A DNA stretch of 64,000 nt from Yersinia pekkanenii. Lineage in GTDB: Bacteria > Pseudomonadota > Gammaproteobacteria > Enterobacterales > Enterobacteriaceae. Positions 8,670 to 21,090 of this stretch are shown piece after piece (position 1 is the first letter of the stretch; each line of letters opens with the position of its first letter). The stretch is taken from NCBI RefSeq assembly GCF_001152565.1, contig NZ_CQAZ01000012.1, positions 56,470 to 120,469 of the forward strand, in the 5' to 3' direction. The notes under the pieces are model-generated. The model ran no database searches. It was not told the DNA's origin and saw nothing but the letters and a program-made list of their open reading frames with translations. Position numbers and translations under genes: made by a program.

Positions 8670-9272
8670 ATGCTTAGCCGATACCAGCCCATTGCCGATG
8701 CGATAGCCACGCTTTTTTCTCCTCATGCGGAAGTCGCCATCCACGACTTAGCCAGCCAGACACTGGTTTACATCGCTAATAACTATTCACAGCGGGAATT
8801 AGGGGAAAACGCCAATCTCAGTGATCTGCAATTCGATCAGCACTCACAGGTGATCGGCCCGTACCAGAAGCGTAACTGGGATGGCCGCCAACTACGCTCT
8901 ATCAGTAGCGTACTGCGGGATGACGGCGGGCAACCTATCGGGTTGCTGTGTATAAATCTGGATATTACGGTTTTTGAAAGCGCCAAGGCGGCGCTGGATA
9001 TGTTTCTGTCAGGTCAGCAATTACAACCACAGCCTGATGTGCTGTTTCAAGATGATTGGCAGGAACGCATTAATACCTATATCCATCACTGGTTGCAACA
9101 GCAGCAACTAACGCTGACAAGTCTAAACAATGTCAGTCGCCGAATACTCATTGAGGCACTTTATCAGCAGGGGGCATTTAACGGTAAGAATGCGGCTGGC
9201 TATGTCGCAAAAATCCTTAGCATTGGCCGAGCCACCGTCTACAACCATCTGAAAAATATAAAAACCCGCTAA
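8670..9272 (+). CDS. YheO/DauR-like PAS-HTH transcriptional regulator
   Basis: Cytoplasmic DNA-binding regulator. The N-terminal part (about residues 5-115, FSPHAEVAIHDLASQTLVYIANN onward) matches the YheO-like PAS domain. The C-terminal part (about 145-200, ending ATVYNHLKNIKT) is the DauR-type helix-turn-helix. At 200 aa the length is normal for the family. Relatives include DauR of Pseudomonas, which controls a D-arginine catabolic operon containing an ornithine-cyclodeaminase-family enzyme. Here it lies 19 bases upstream of a dehydratase and a cyclodeaminase-family gene, so it probably controls them in response to an amino-acid-like ligand. Ligand and mode are unknown. Confidence 0.85.
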   Translation: MLSRYQPIADAIATLFSPHAEVAIHDLASQTLVYIANNYSQRELGENANLSDLQFDQHSQVIGPYQKRNWDGRQLRSISSVLRDDGGQPIGLLCINLDITVFESAKAALDMFLSGQQLQPQPDVLFQDDWQERINTYIHHWLQQQQLTLTSLNNVSRRILIEALYQQGAFNGKNAAGYVAKILSIGRATVYNHLKNIKTR

Positions 9273-9291
9273 AAAATTTTAAGGAACCAAT

Positions 9292-10251
9292 ATGAATACA
9301 TTATTTGATGCTATCGAAGAAGCCCACCGGGTATTACGGCCGCAAGTGAGAGTAACACCGCTGGGATATAGCCCGTTGCTGTCCCAACATAGCGGCTGCG
9401 AAATCTATCTCAAATGTGAGCATCTGCAACACACCGGTTCTTTTAAATTTCGCGGAGCCAGTAACAAGTTGCGTTTATTAACTGATGATCAGCGCCAGCA
9501 GGGGGTTATCACGGCCTCCACCGGTAACCACGGGCAGGCGATGGCACTGGCCGGGAAGCTGGCTGGGGTAACATCCACTATTTATGCACCGAAACAGGCG
9601 GCAGCTATCAAGCTGGAATCTATTCGTGCGCTGGGCGGCCATATTGAACTGGTCGCGGGTGATGCTCTAAATGCCGAACTGGCTGCCGGGATCGCCGCGC
9701 AACAGCAGGGGAAAGTCTATGTTTCCCCTTATAACGACCGACAGGTTATTGCCGGGCAAGGTACCTGTGGTATGGAGATAATGGAACAACAACCAGACCT
9801 CGATGCGGTGTTTGTCGCCGTTGGCGGCGGTGGCCTGATTTCAGGTATTGCGACGGTATTGAAGAAATTATCCAATAAAACACAGGTTATTGGTTGTTGG
9901 CCAGCCAATGCCACCAGTATGTATACCTGCCTGCAAAACGGACAAATCCAGGAAGTGGCAGAACAGGAAACGCTGTCTGACGGCACCGCCGGCGGTGTAG
10001 AGCCAGGAGCGATAACCTTCGCCCTTTGCCAGCAGTTAATCGATCACAAAGTGCTGGTGAGCGAGCAGGAAATCAAAGATGCCATGCGACTGATTGCGCG
10101 TACTGACCGCTGGATGATAGAAGGCGCTGCCGGTGTAGCACTCGCGGCCGCACTGAAACTGGCACCGCTTTGGCAAGGCAAGAAAGTCGCGGTGGTATTG
10201 TGCGGGAAGAATATTGTGCGGGAAAAATATCTGGGAGCCGTCAGCGAATGA
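9292..10251 (+). CDS. PLP-dependent threonine-dehydratase-like enzyme (EutB/BhcB type)
   Basis: Fold-type II PLP enzyme of the serine/threonine/hydroxyaspartate dehydratase group, 319 aa. The PLP lysine is Lys52 in GSFKFRGA. STGNHGQA and the glycine loop AVGGGGLISG are the substrate- and phosphate-binding motifs. It lacks a C-terminal ACT regulatory domain, so it is not the biosynthetic IlvA. Databases often call such proteins EutB (hydroxyectoine utilisation), but the pairing with an ornithine-cyclodeaminase-family gene also fits 3-hydroxyaspartate dehydratase. Its TGA overlaps the ATG of the next gene (ATGA), showing translational coupling. RBS AAGGA precedes the ATG. Confidence 0.8.
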   Translation: MNTLFDAIEEAHRVLRPQVRVTPLGYSPLLSQHSGCEIYLKCEHLQHTGSFKFRGASNKLRLLTDDQRQQGVITASTGNHGQAMALAGKLAGVTSTIYAPKQAAAIKLESIRALGGHIELVAGDALNAELAAGIAAQQQGKVYVSPYNDRQVIAGQGTCGMEIMEQQPDLDAVFVAVGGGGLISGIATVLKKLSNKTQVIGCWPANATSMYTCLQNGQIQEVAEQETLSDGTAGGVEPGAITFALCQQLIDHKVLVSEQEIKDAMRLIARTDRWMIEGAAGVALAAALKLAPLWQGKKVAVVLCGKNIVREKYLGAVSE

Positions 10252-11183
10252 TCATTCTGAATAAACAGCAAATTCTCGATAAGTTCGATGCTGATACCAT
10301 CACATTATTGCTCAAAGAGGGCTTTATTGCCTTTAGTCAGCAACAGGTACAAATGCCGCCGGTACAACACTTGCTGTTTGAGCAAGCCAATGGCGATTGC
10401 TGTATTAAAAGTGGTTATTTGCAGGGTGACAGCCAATTCGTCGTGAAGGTTTCGGGAGGGTTTTATGATAATCCAGCCCAAGGATTAGCCAGCAATCAAG
10501 GGCTGATGATGGCGTTTTCTGCCCAAACCGGCGAGCCGCAAGCCCTATTACTGGATGAGGGCTGGTTGACCGCACTGCGCACAGCATTAGCCGGGCGAAT
10601 TGCTGCCGAACTATGCGCACCAAAACATATCAGTGCTATGGGTATCATCGGTACCGGCATGCAGGCGCGATTGCATCTGATATATCTAAAAAGTGTGATT
10701 TCATGCCGCCAGTTATGGGTTTGGGGTCGCAGCGAAACAGCATTGGAAGAATATCGCCAATATGCTGAGGATGAAGGTTTTGAGGTTAATACCACGCAAA
10801 ATGCCACAGAGTTAGCCCGCCACTGCCAGTTAATTGTCACCACCACCCCGAGCAGAGAGCCTATTTTGCACGCAGCGGATATTCAACCGGGCACTCATAT
10901 TACGGCAGTCGGTGCTGATGGCGCGGGTAAACATGAGCTATCCCCCGAATTAGTCACTAAAGCTGATAAAATCCTGGTGGATTCATGGGCGCAATGTACT
11001 GAATTTGGTGAGATTTCGCAGGCATCTCAGCAAGGGTTATTAGCGGCTCACACCTTAACGGAAATGGGTTCAGTTTTAGCGCAAGGTATCTCTTTTAGAG
11101 ATAATGATCAACAAATTACCCTGGCAGATTTAACCGGGTTGGGGATTCAGGATGTACAGATCGTAAAAGGTATCCTGGCATAA
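10248..11183 (+). CDS. Ornithine cyclodeaminase/mu-crystallin family protein (EutC/BhcD-like)
   Basis: NAD(P)-dependent enzyme of the OCD/mu-crystallin family, 311 aa. The Rossmann motif GIIGTGMQARLHL lies in the middle, followed by VWGRSETALEEY, VTTTPSREPIL and GADGAGKHEL, all family signatures. Members include ornithine cyclodeaminase, ketimine reductases and iminosuccinate reductase, so the substrate cannot be set from sequence. The start is the ATG at 10248, overlapping the dehydratase stop; a longer in-frame extension would run far into the upstream gene. As the last gene of a three-gene unit it most likely reduces or processes the imine produced by the dehydratase. Confidence 0.8.
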   Translation: MIILNKQQILDKFDADTITLLLKEGFIAFSQQQVQMPPVQHLLFEQANGDCCIKSGYLQGDSQFVVKVSGGFYDNPAQGLASNQGLMMAFSAQTGEPQALLLDEGWLTALRTALAGRIAAELCAPKHISAMGIIGTGMQARLHLIYLKSVISCRQLWVWGRSETALEEYRQYAEDEGFEVNTTQNATELARHCQLIVTTTPSREPILHAADIQPGTHITAVGADGAGKHELSPELVTKADKILVDSWAQCTEFGEISQASQQGLLAAHTLTEMGSVLAQGISFRDNDQQITLADLTGLGIQDVQIVKGILA

Positions 11184-11207
11184 TCATATAATCATTATTA
11201 TTGTACC

Positions 11208-11362
11208 TGGAGCTTCACTGATCTTCTGAGTTGGTTAAACGGTTATCAAAAACGCTATGGATTTATTTATATTGATCGTGATGAACAAAATTAAAAATCA
11301 CTGACGCGTCATAAGAAGAAAAGTTTTTATTGCTATAAAGATGTTATTGCTCAAAACCTTAA
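11208..11362 (+). pseudogene. Remnant of GH1 6-phospho-beta-glucosidase (C-terminus)
   Basis: Translation gives WSFTDLLSWLNGYQKRYG and then IYIDRDEQN, an in-frame TAA at 11292-11294, then SLTRHKKKSFYCYKDVIAQN. This is the signature C-terminal end of glycoside hydrolase family 1 phospho-beta-glucosidases (BglA/AscB/ChbF-like neighbourhood). The rest of the enzyme is absent. It is a short decayed piece immediately beyond the cyclodeaminase gene. Confidence 0.8.
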
Positions 11363-11418
11363 CTCGTTAAATCATTTAATCGCTGCTTCTCAGAACATTA
11401 TTATTTTAGAGAATAATT

Positions 11419-11722
11419 ATGAAAAAAAATATTACGGGTGTGCGTTGCTGGAATGTCAACCAGTATGCTCGTTAAAAGAATGCCAGATCATGCCATATAA
11501 ATTGGTTTAGAAGTTGATATTGAAGCACTATCAATTTCAGATGCTAAAGATAAAGTTGATAGTATTGATATCGTTATGCTCGGGCCACAGGTACGTTATC
11601 AGAAGGCAGAGGTTGAAGATGTTGTTAATGGCAGAATTCCTGTCTTAGTTATCGATATGAAAGACTATGGTTCAATGAATGGTAAAGCTGTATTAGAAAC
11701 AGCATTGGCTGCCATTCAGTAA
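11419..11722 (+). pseudogene. Remnant of PTS lactose/cellobiose-type EIIB component
   Basis: Reads MKKNIT, then a frameshift, then CVAGMSTSMLVKRM containing the phosphocysteine and the AGMST loop. A TAA follows within the next codons, then an intact remainder including DIVMLGPQVRYQ and VLVIDMKDYGSMNGK to a stop at 11720-11722. This is the ChbB/LicB-type EIIB (about 100 aa). One frameshift and one nonsense codon make it non-functional. Confidence 0.85.
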
Positions 11723-11744
11723 TCAATGGATTAAAAAATATATT

Positions 11745-11932
11745 AAATAACGGGTGAATTTGGCTATATGTTCAGTTCACAGCCTGAAAGAGAAACATTC
11801 ATAGATGAACTGAATGCTCAGCTTAATTGGTTTGATATCAAAGATACCGTTATTGATATCACCACCCACAAGAATAGCTCAGGATTATTAGGCGCAGTGT
11901 ATCATTTTAATCAAACTCACCAAGCCACATAA
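11745..11932 (+). pseudogene. Fragment of ROK-family sugar kinase
   Basis: In frame, ITGEFGYMFSSQPERETF is followed directly by a C-terminal stretch ending NSSGLLGAVYHFNQTHQAT and a stop at 11930-11932. GEFGYM and SGLLGAVYHF are ROK kinase motifs, of the kind found in beta-glucoside kinases. They are normally separated by more than 100 residues, so most of the gene is deleted. Confidence 0.6.
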
Positions 11933-11984
11933 TATTTATTAACACTAAAAACCAGGGGAGCTTATCTATTGCCGAACGTGATCA

Positions 11985-12475
<491 letters not shown>

Positions 12476-13285
12476 TCAAAACACATATTTTTCAATTGCT
12501 TGCGCTACACCATCTTCACTATTGGTGCCGGTAATATACTGTGCGATCTCTTTCAGCTCGGGGATCGCATTTCCCATCGCAACACCCACGCCCGCGTAAT
12601 TAACCATCGCAATATCATTACCCTGATCACCCAGAGCCATCACATTTCCCTGCGCAATACCTAAATGATCAGCCAGCATTTTTACACCCGTTCCCTTATC
12701 GACCCGTTTACTCAAGATCTCCAGATAAAACGGCGCACTCTTCATAATAGTGAAACGCTCAAAGGCTTCAGCCGGCATCATTGCCAATGCGTGATCCAGC
12801 TTTTCAGGTTCGTCAATCATCATCACTTTCGGGAAACGTAATGTTGAGTCCATTTCTTCTACCGCTCGGTATTTCAATGGAATACCGGTTGTTGACACTT
12901 CATGCAGGGTATATTTGCTGATGTCTTTATTGGCGGTATATAAGGTATCAAAATCAAAAGCCTGGAAACTGACCCCCATTTCACGCGCCAAAGCTTCAAA
13001 ATAGAGATAATCCTCAAAACTGAGGGTTTCCTGCAAAATACACTCGCCCGTGGCCGCTTTTTGTACTAACGCACCATTATTACTGATGCAATAATCGCCG
13101 CTGTTTTCCATATTCAACTCACGTAAATAACGTTGGATCCCGATGTAGGGCCGCCCCGTGGCTAATACCACACAGACACCTTTGGCTCTGGCAGCATCAA
13201 TGGCCTGCTTTACCCGTGGAGTGATTTCATGCTGCGGGTTCAACAAGGTACCGTCCATATCAATAGCGATCAGTTCAATAGCCAT
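12476..13285 (-). CDS. yidA: HAD sugar phosphatase YidA (Cof type)
   Basis: Haloacid-dehalogenase superfamily phosphatase acting on small phosphorylated sugars; E. coli YidA hydrolyses several sugar phosphates in vitro. The nucleophile and acid-base pair are Asp9 and Asp11 in AIDMDGTLL. VLATGRP is motif II, and LGDQGNDIAMVNYAG carries the Mg-binding acidic motif IV. At 269 aa with a C2-type cap between, it matches E. coli YidA (270). The start is the ATG at 13285 with a GAGG site; the frame stays open further upstream but without support. It is downstream of gyrB as in E. coli. Confidence 0.95.
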   Translation of the reverse strand: MAIELIAIDMDGTLLNPQHEITPRVKQAIDAARAKGVCVVLATGRPYIGIQRYLRELNMENSGDYCISNNGALVQKAATGECILQETLSFEDYLYFEALAREMGVSFQAFDFDTLYTANKDISKYTLHEVSTTGIPLKYRAVEEMDSTLRFPKVMMIDEPEKLDHALAMMPAEAFERFTIMKSAPFYLEILSKRVDKGTGVKMLADHLGIAQGNVMALGDQGNDIAMVNYAGVGVAMGNAIPELKEIAQYITGTNSEDGVAQAIEKYVF

Positions 13286-13392
13286 AAGGCCCTCACATTT
13301 ATTTAGCCAATGCCTCATGCTAACTCGATTCAGCGCTCAAATGCTAGTGAGTCTTATCTGGATAAAAATCCTGACCAGAGCTGTAATCAGGC

Positions 13393-13432
13393 AAAAAAAA
13401 AGTCCAGAAGCCGTTTCCCGCCCTGGACTTTT
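13393..13432 (-). terminator. Rho-independent terminator after gyrB
   Basis: On the minus strand AAGTCCAG pairs with CTGGACTT around a GGCGGGAAACGGCTT-type loop and is followed by nine T residues. It lies 30-70 nt past the gyrB stop and ends the dnaA-dnaN-recF-gyrB operon. Confidence 0.9.
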
Positions 13433-13459
13433 CTATCTGATCAATACGTTATCTGACCA

Positions 13460-16979
<3,520 letters not shown>

Positions 16980-17040
16980 GCTGCAAATGTCTTCATTATC
17001 GAACATCAAACCATCAGGGGCGTTATCGGCGCAGACCATT

Positions 17041-17150
17041 TGCGTGCGGCCAGCGCACAGTACCCGGAGCGTACACTTGGCTTTATAAAACCGAGTACGT
17101 GAGGAGTACGAGCACTGCCCAAGCGAAAAGGGGCAAGTAAGATAGCCCGA
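17041..17150. repeat. Repeat-like element between dnaN and recF
   Basis: The gap contains an imperfect hairpin (GCGTACACTTGG with CCGAGTACGT, 17070-17101) and a second one (TGCCC-N9-GGGCA, 17116-17134). This kind of sequence resembles interspersed non-coding repeats of yersiniae, but family membership is from recall and unproven. It is not an ERIC. It would be transcribed within the dnaA operon. Confidence 0.5.
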
Positions 17151-17156
17151 TAAATA

Positions 17157-18257
17157 TTACAAACGCATTGGCATGACAACGTAGGCCGCGGCCTGGCTGG
17201 CACCATCTTCAATCTGCACGCTGGAAACTGAATCGGTCAGTAGCAAACGCACATCTTCACACTTCAGTGCATTAAGCACATCAAGTACATAGCTGACGTT
17301 GAAGCCAATTTCCATTTCCGTCCCATCGTAGCTGACGTCAAGGATCTCTTCTGCTTCTTCCTGTTCAGGGTTGTTCGCGGTGATTTTTAGTTGATTTTGG
17401 CTGACATAGAGCCGAACACCACGAAACTTCTCGTTAGACAAAATCGCGGCCCGGGCAAAGGCCTGTTTCAGCAAGTCACAACTTGCTTCCAGCGTTTTAT
17501 CCGGATTTTTCGGCAATACACGACGATAATCAGGGAAACGCCCATCAACCAGCTTGGAGGTGAAAATAAAATCACCGACATGTGCGCGGATATTGTTACT
17601 GCCAATTTGCAGGCGCAGTGGTGTATCACCACCATCCAGTAACCTAACCAGTTCCATCACACCTTTACGCGGCACGATCACCGAATGTGAAGGTAACACC
17701 TGACCAATTGGCATTGAACATACCGCCAGGCGGTGGCCGTCAGTTGCGACGGTACGCAGTTCTTCACCTTCGGTTTCAAACAGCATACCGTTCAAGTAAT
17801 AGCGCACATCCTGATGGGCCATCGAGAACTGAGTGGACTCAATCAGACGCTTCAAGGTTGCCTGCGGTAAAGTGAATTCAACTTCACTCTGCCAATCATC
17901 CAGATTAGGGAAGTCGACCGCCGGCAATGTGGAGAGTGAGAAGCGACTACGGCCAGAACGCACCAGTAGGCGATCACCATCCAATACGACGCTAATTTCA
18001 GCACCTTCCGGCAAACCCCGCCAGATATCAAAAAACTTCCGTGCGGGCACTGTCGTTGCACCCGGTTCATGAGACTGAGACAGCGTGACACACGCCACCA
18101 TCTCCATTTCCAGATCGGTACCGGTCAGCCGCAAAGAGCCTTCCGTGACTTGCAGCAACAAGTTACCCAAGATTGGCAACGTAGGACGTCCACCCAGCGG
18201 GCTACTGACCTGTTGCAGCGGTTTTAGCAGATGCTCACGTTCAATGATAAATTTCAT
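17157..18257 (-). CDS. dnaN: DNA polymerase III beta clamp
   Basis: Sliding clamp that tethers polymerase III and other clamp-binding proteins to DNA, acting as a ring-shaped dimer. The 366 aa are those of E. coli DnaN, with the three repeated clamp domains (about 1-122, 123-244, 245-366) and the conserved C-terminus YVVMPMRL that lines the peptide-binding pocket. The start is ATG at 18257 with AGGAGG just upstream, four bases after the dnaA stop, indicating tight coupling. Downstream recF is displaced by a repeat element. Confidence 0.98.
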   Translation of the reverse strand: MKFIIEREHLLKPLQQVSSPLGGRPTLPILGNLLLQVTEGSLRLTGTDLEMEMVACVTLSQSHEPGATTVPARKFFDIWRGLPEGAEISVVLDGDRLLVRSGRSRFSLSTLPAVDFPNLDDWQSEVEFTLPQATLKRLIESTQFSMAHQDVRYYLNGMLFETEGEELRTVATDGHRLAVCSMPIGQVLPSHSVIVPRKGVMELVRLLDGGDTPLRLQIGSNNIRAHVGDFIFTSKLVDGRFPDYRRVLPKNPDKTLEASCDLLKQAFARAAILSNEKFRGVRLYVSQNQLKITANNPEQEEAEEILDVSYDGTEMEIGFNVSYVLDVLNALKCEDVRLLLTDSVSSVQIEDGASQAAAYVVMPMRL

Positions 18258-18261
18258 AGCG

Positions 18262-19650
18262 CTAGGAGGATAATGTTCTGATTAAGTTAGAGAAATCTTC
18301 TTTGATGTCGTGACTTTCTTCACGCAATTGCTCAATTTTGCGGCAAGCATGCAACACCGTAGTATGGTCGCGACCACCAAACGCATCGCCGATTTCAGGC
18401 AGGCTGTGGTTGGTTAACTCTTTTGCCAGCGCCATCGCCATTTGACGTGGGCGGGCCACCGAACGGGAACGCCGTTTGGAAAGCAGGTCAGCGACCTTAA
18501 TTTTATAATATTCTGCAACCGTCTTCTGAATATTATCGATAGTAACCAGCTTTTCCTGCAATGCCAGTAAGTCACGCAAAGCTTCACGAACAAAATCAAT
18601 GGTGATTGCCCGGCCAGTAAAATTGGCATTAGCGATCACACGATTCAATGCCCCTTCTAGCTCACGCACGTTGGAACGCAGACGCTTGGCAATAAAAAAC
18701 GCGACCTCACCCGGCAAGCGAATATTATTTTCATCCGCCTTTTTCATCAGGATCGCGACACGGGTTTCCAGTTCCGGCGGCTCAATCGCCACCGTCAGGC
18801 CCCAGCCAAAACGCGATTTTAAACGATCTTCTACCCCATTGATCTCTTTTGGATAGCGATCTGAGGTCAGAATGATCTGCTGATTGCCTTCCAACAAGGC
18901 ATTAAAGGTGTGGAAAAACTCTTCCTGGGAACGCTCTTTATTGGCAAAAAACTGGATATCATCGATCAATAAAGCATCAACCGAACGATAATAGCGTTTA
19001 AACTCTTCTATCGCATTGTTCTGCAAGGCTTTCACCATATCTTGCACAAAACGCTCGGAATGCATGTAAACCACTTTAGCATTAGCTTTACGGGCGATAA
19101 TGCCATTTCCTACAGCATGTAGCAGGTGAGTTTTACCCAAACCTGTGCCGCCATAGAGGAATAACGGGTTATACGCACCACCCGGATTATCAGCAACCTG
19201 GCGCGCAGCAGCGCGAGCCAGTTGGTTGGACTTACCTTCAACAAAGTTATCAAATGTGTGCTTCGGGTTCACATTCGAACGGTAAGAATGTTCAGGCTGA
19301 GCGGGCGAACTGTCCCAACTTGGGCGCACGGGTGCGCTGCGGGTGACCGGAGCAACAGGCGCGCTAACGTTGGCTGTAACTGGATGACTGTGTGCTCTTA
19401 CTGCCGGTTTACTCCCTACTTCAAAACGCAGTAAAGGAACTTCAGCACCACAAAAGTCATTGAGTAAGCCATTGATGTTGTTTAAGTACTTATCACGGAC
19501 CCAGTCCAGTACAAAACGATTAGGTGCGTAAAGCGCCAGAGTATTGTCACTCAGTTCCGCCTGTAGGGGGCGTATCCACATACTAAATTCTGTGGCAGGT
19601 AACTCATCCTGCAATCGGGCAAGACACTGCTGCCAAAGCGAAAGTGACAC
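18262..19650 (-). CDS. dnaA: Chromosomal replication initiator DnaA
   Basis: AAA+ initiator that binds DnaA boxes at oriC and melts the origin. Domain I (about 1-80) is [19 protein letters not shown]-like. Domain II is a variable Pro/Ala/Ser linker. Domain III has Walker [12 protein letters not shown] and Walker [11 protein letters not shown]. Domain IV carries the DnaA-box signature [15 protein letters not shown]. The start is taken as GTG at 19650 (MSLSLWQQ), giving 462 aa as in E. coli, which also uses GTG; another in-frame GTG lies four codons upstream. The upstream region holds a DnaA box, implying autorepression. Confidence 0.97.
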   Translation of the reverse strand: MSLSLWQQCLARLQDELPATEFSMWIRPLQAELSDNTLALYAPNRFVLDWVRDKYLNNINGLLNDFCGAEVPLLRFEVGSKPAVRAHSHPVTANVSAPVAPVTRSAPVRPSWDSSPAQPEHSYRSNVNPKHTFDNFVEGKSNQLARAAARQVADNPGGAYNPLFLYGGTGLGKTHLLHAVGNGIIARKANAKVVYMHSERFVQDMVKALQNNAIEEFKRYYRSVDALLIDDIQFFANKERSQEEFFHTFNALLEGNQQIILTSDRYPKEINGVEDRLKSRFGWGLTVAIEPPELETRVAILMKKADENNIRLPGEVAFFIAKRLRSNVRELEGALNRVIANANFTGRAITIDFVREALRDLLALQEKLVTIDNIQKTVAEYYKIKVADLLSKRRSRSVARPRQMAMALAKELTNHSLPEIGDAFGGRDHTTVLHACRKIEQLREESHDIKEDFSNLIRTLSS

Positions 19651-19797
19651 GGCGGACTCCACTCGAACAAGATCAATAAAAGAAAGAAATCAGGATTTTT
19701 GCAACTCATCGTTTTTGACACACGCCAGTTTGGCCTGTAGCAAGCCAAGGTGACATGCGAACCGTTTTTCGGTTGTTTTACGACTAACATCCCCCAA

Positions 19798-19909
19798 GAT
19801 CCCGGAGTAGTGATCCCAGAGTAGTGGATGTGATCGGAATGGCGGATCATAGCGCAAAAGGAGCAATAGATCCTCCCCTTCCTCACAGATTAGATCCTTT
19901 TTATCCACA
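19798..19909 (-). promoter_or_regulatory. dnaA promoter region: DnaA box and GATC cluster
   Basis: A consensus DnaA box TTATCCACA lies at 19901-19909, as in the E. coli dnaA promoter where DnaA represses itself. Six GATC sites lie within about 100 bases (19798, 19812, 19832, 19845, 19869, 19893). Dam methylation and SeqA sequestration of this promoter are therefore likely. Exact -35/-10 elements were not assigned. Confidence 0.75.
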
Positions 19910-20215
19910 GGCCATTACTTCTGTCGGCAGTGTAACCCAGTGCACCACTTTTCGTGTCCCTCATCGTCAACGATCACGAAACATTTCAGAATATACTCGT
20001 ATTAGCCCCTTGTTCTGGCGACTGATCCCATTAATCCACCAAGGATCATGCGGCGATCCTTGCGCTTTATCCGGGAGTCCGTATAATCCTCAGCCCTACG
20101 TGTGATGACTGTTTTCTTGATGGCTTTGACCAAAAAGAAACCAGCGGTGAACACGGACAGGCTCTTGGTAAACTCCCGATACAGAAAACTTCTGCGCGGG
20201 CGTGCGCAATGTCAA

Positions 20216-20244
20216 TTGACTCAGGACTGTACAATTATTACAAT
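20216..20244 (+). promoter_or_regulatory. Sigma-70 promoter of rpmH-rnpA
   Basis: TTGACT at 20216-20221 and TACAAT at 20239-20244 are separated by exactly 17 bases, a near-consensus sigma-70 promoter. It is about 105 bases upstream of rpmH and divergent from dnaA. Confidence 0.8.
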
Positions 20245-20336
20245 CCCGCTTCTTTATATGTTGCGATTGAGGCGTCGGTATCTTCACTCCGAGCAGCCAA
20301 ACGCGTTTACTGAATCAGTAATTATTTTAAGTTTAG

Positions 20337-20489
<153 letters not shown>

Positions 20490-20507
20490 TAAAAGCTAAC
20501 CATCTCA

Positions 20508-20867
20508 GTGGTTAAGCTAGCATTTCCTAGGGAGTTACGTTTGTTAACTCCCAGTCATTTCACTTTCGTCTTCCAGCAGCCACTACGGGCTGGCACGCCG
20601 CAAATCACTATTCTCGGCCGCCTGAACGAGCTGGGGCATCCCCGCATCGGTCTCACCATCGCCAAAAAACATGTCAAACGTGCTCATGAACGCAATCGGA
20701 TAAAGCGCCTAACCCGCGAAAGCTTCCGTTTACATCAGCACACGTTACCGTCTATGGATTTTGTCGTTTTGGTGAAAAAGGGTGTGGCTGACCTCGATAA
20801 CCGTGCGTTGACAGAAGCTTTGGAAAAATTATGGCGTCGCCACTGTCGCCAGGCTCCCGCATCCTGA
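20508..20867 (+). CDS. rnpA: Ribonuclease P protein component
   Basis: Protein cofactor of RNase P, which matures the 5' ends of tRNAs with M1 RNA. At 119 aa it matches E. coli RnpA in length and sequence ([18 protein letters not shown] start). The RNR signature [16 protein letters not shown] lies at about residues 59-74. Translation starts at GTG 20508. The 3' end overlaps yidD by 37 bases, the usual arrangement. Confidence 0.97.
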   Translation: MVKLAFPRELRLLTPSHFTFVFQQPLRAGTPQITILGRLNELGHPRIGLTIAKKHVKRAHERNRIKRLTRESFRLHQHTLPSMDFVVLVKKGVADLDNRALTEALEKLWRRHCRQAPAS

Positions 20868-21088
20868 TCGGGCTAATCAGGGGCTATCAGCTTGTGATTA
20901 GTCCGCTGCTGGGGCCGCGTTGTCGTTTCCATCCGACGTGTTCTCATTACGGAATTGAGGCATTGCGCAGGTTTGGTATGATAAAAGGCAGTTGGTTAAC
21001 ACTGAAACGCGTATTAAAATGCCACCCCTTGAACCCAGGTGGCGATGATCCCGTGCCGCCGAAACCCGACGATAACAGAGAACACTAA
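20831..21088 (+). CDS. yidD: Membrane protein insertion efficiency factor YidD
   Basis: Small inner-membrane-associated protein that assists YidC-dependent insertion. The 85-aa product has an N-terminal amphipathic or hydrophobic stretch ([15 protein letters not shown]) and the family signature [15 protein letters not shown] with two conserved cysteines, then [19 protein letters not shown]. It overlaps rnpA by 37 bases and ends two bases before yidC, consistent with coupled expression. Confidence 0.95.
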   Translation: MASPLSPGSRILIGLIRGYQLVISPLLGPRCRFHPTCSHYGIEALRRFGMIKGSWLTLKRVLKCHPLNPGGDDPVPPKPDDNREH

Positions 21089-21090
21089 CG

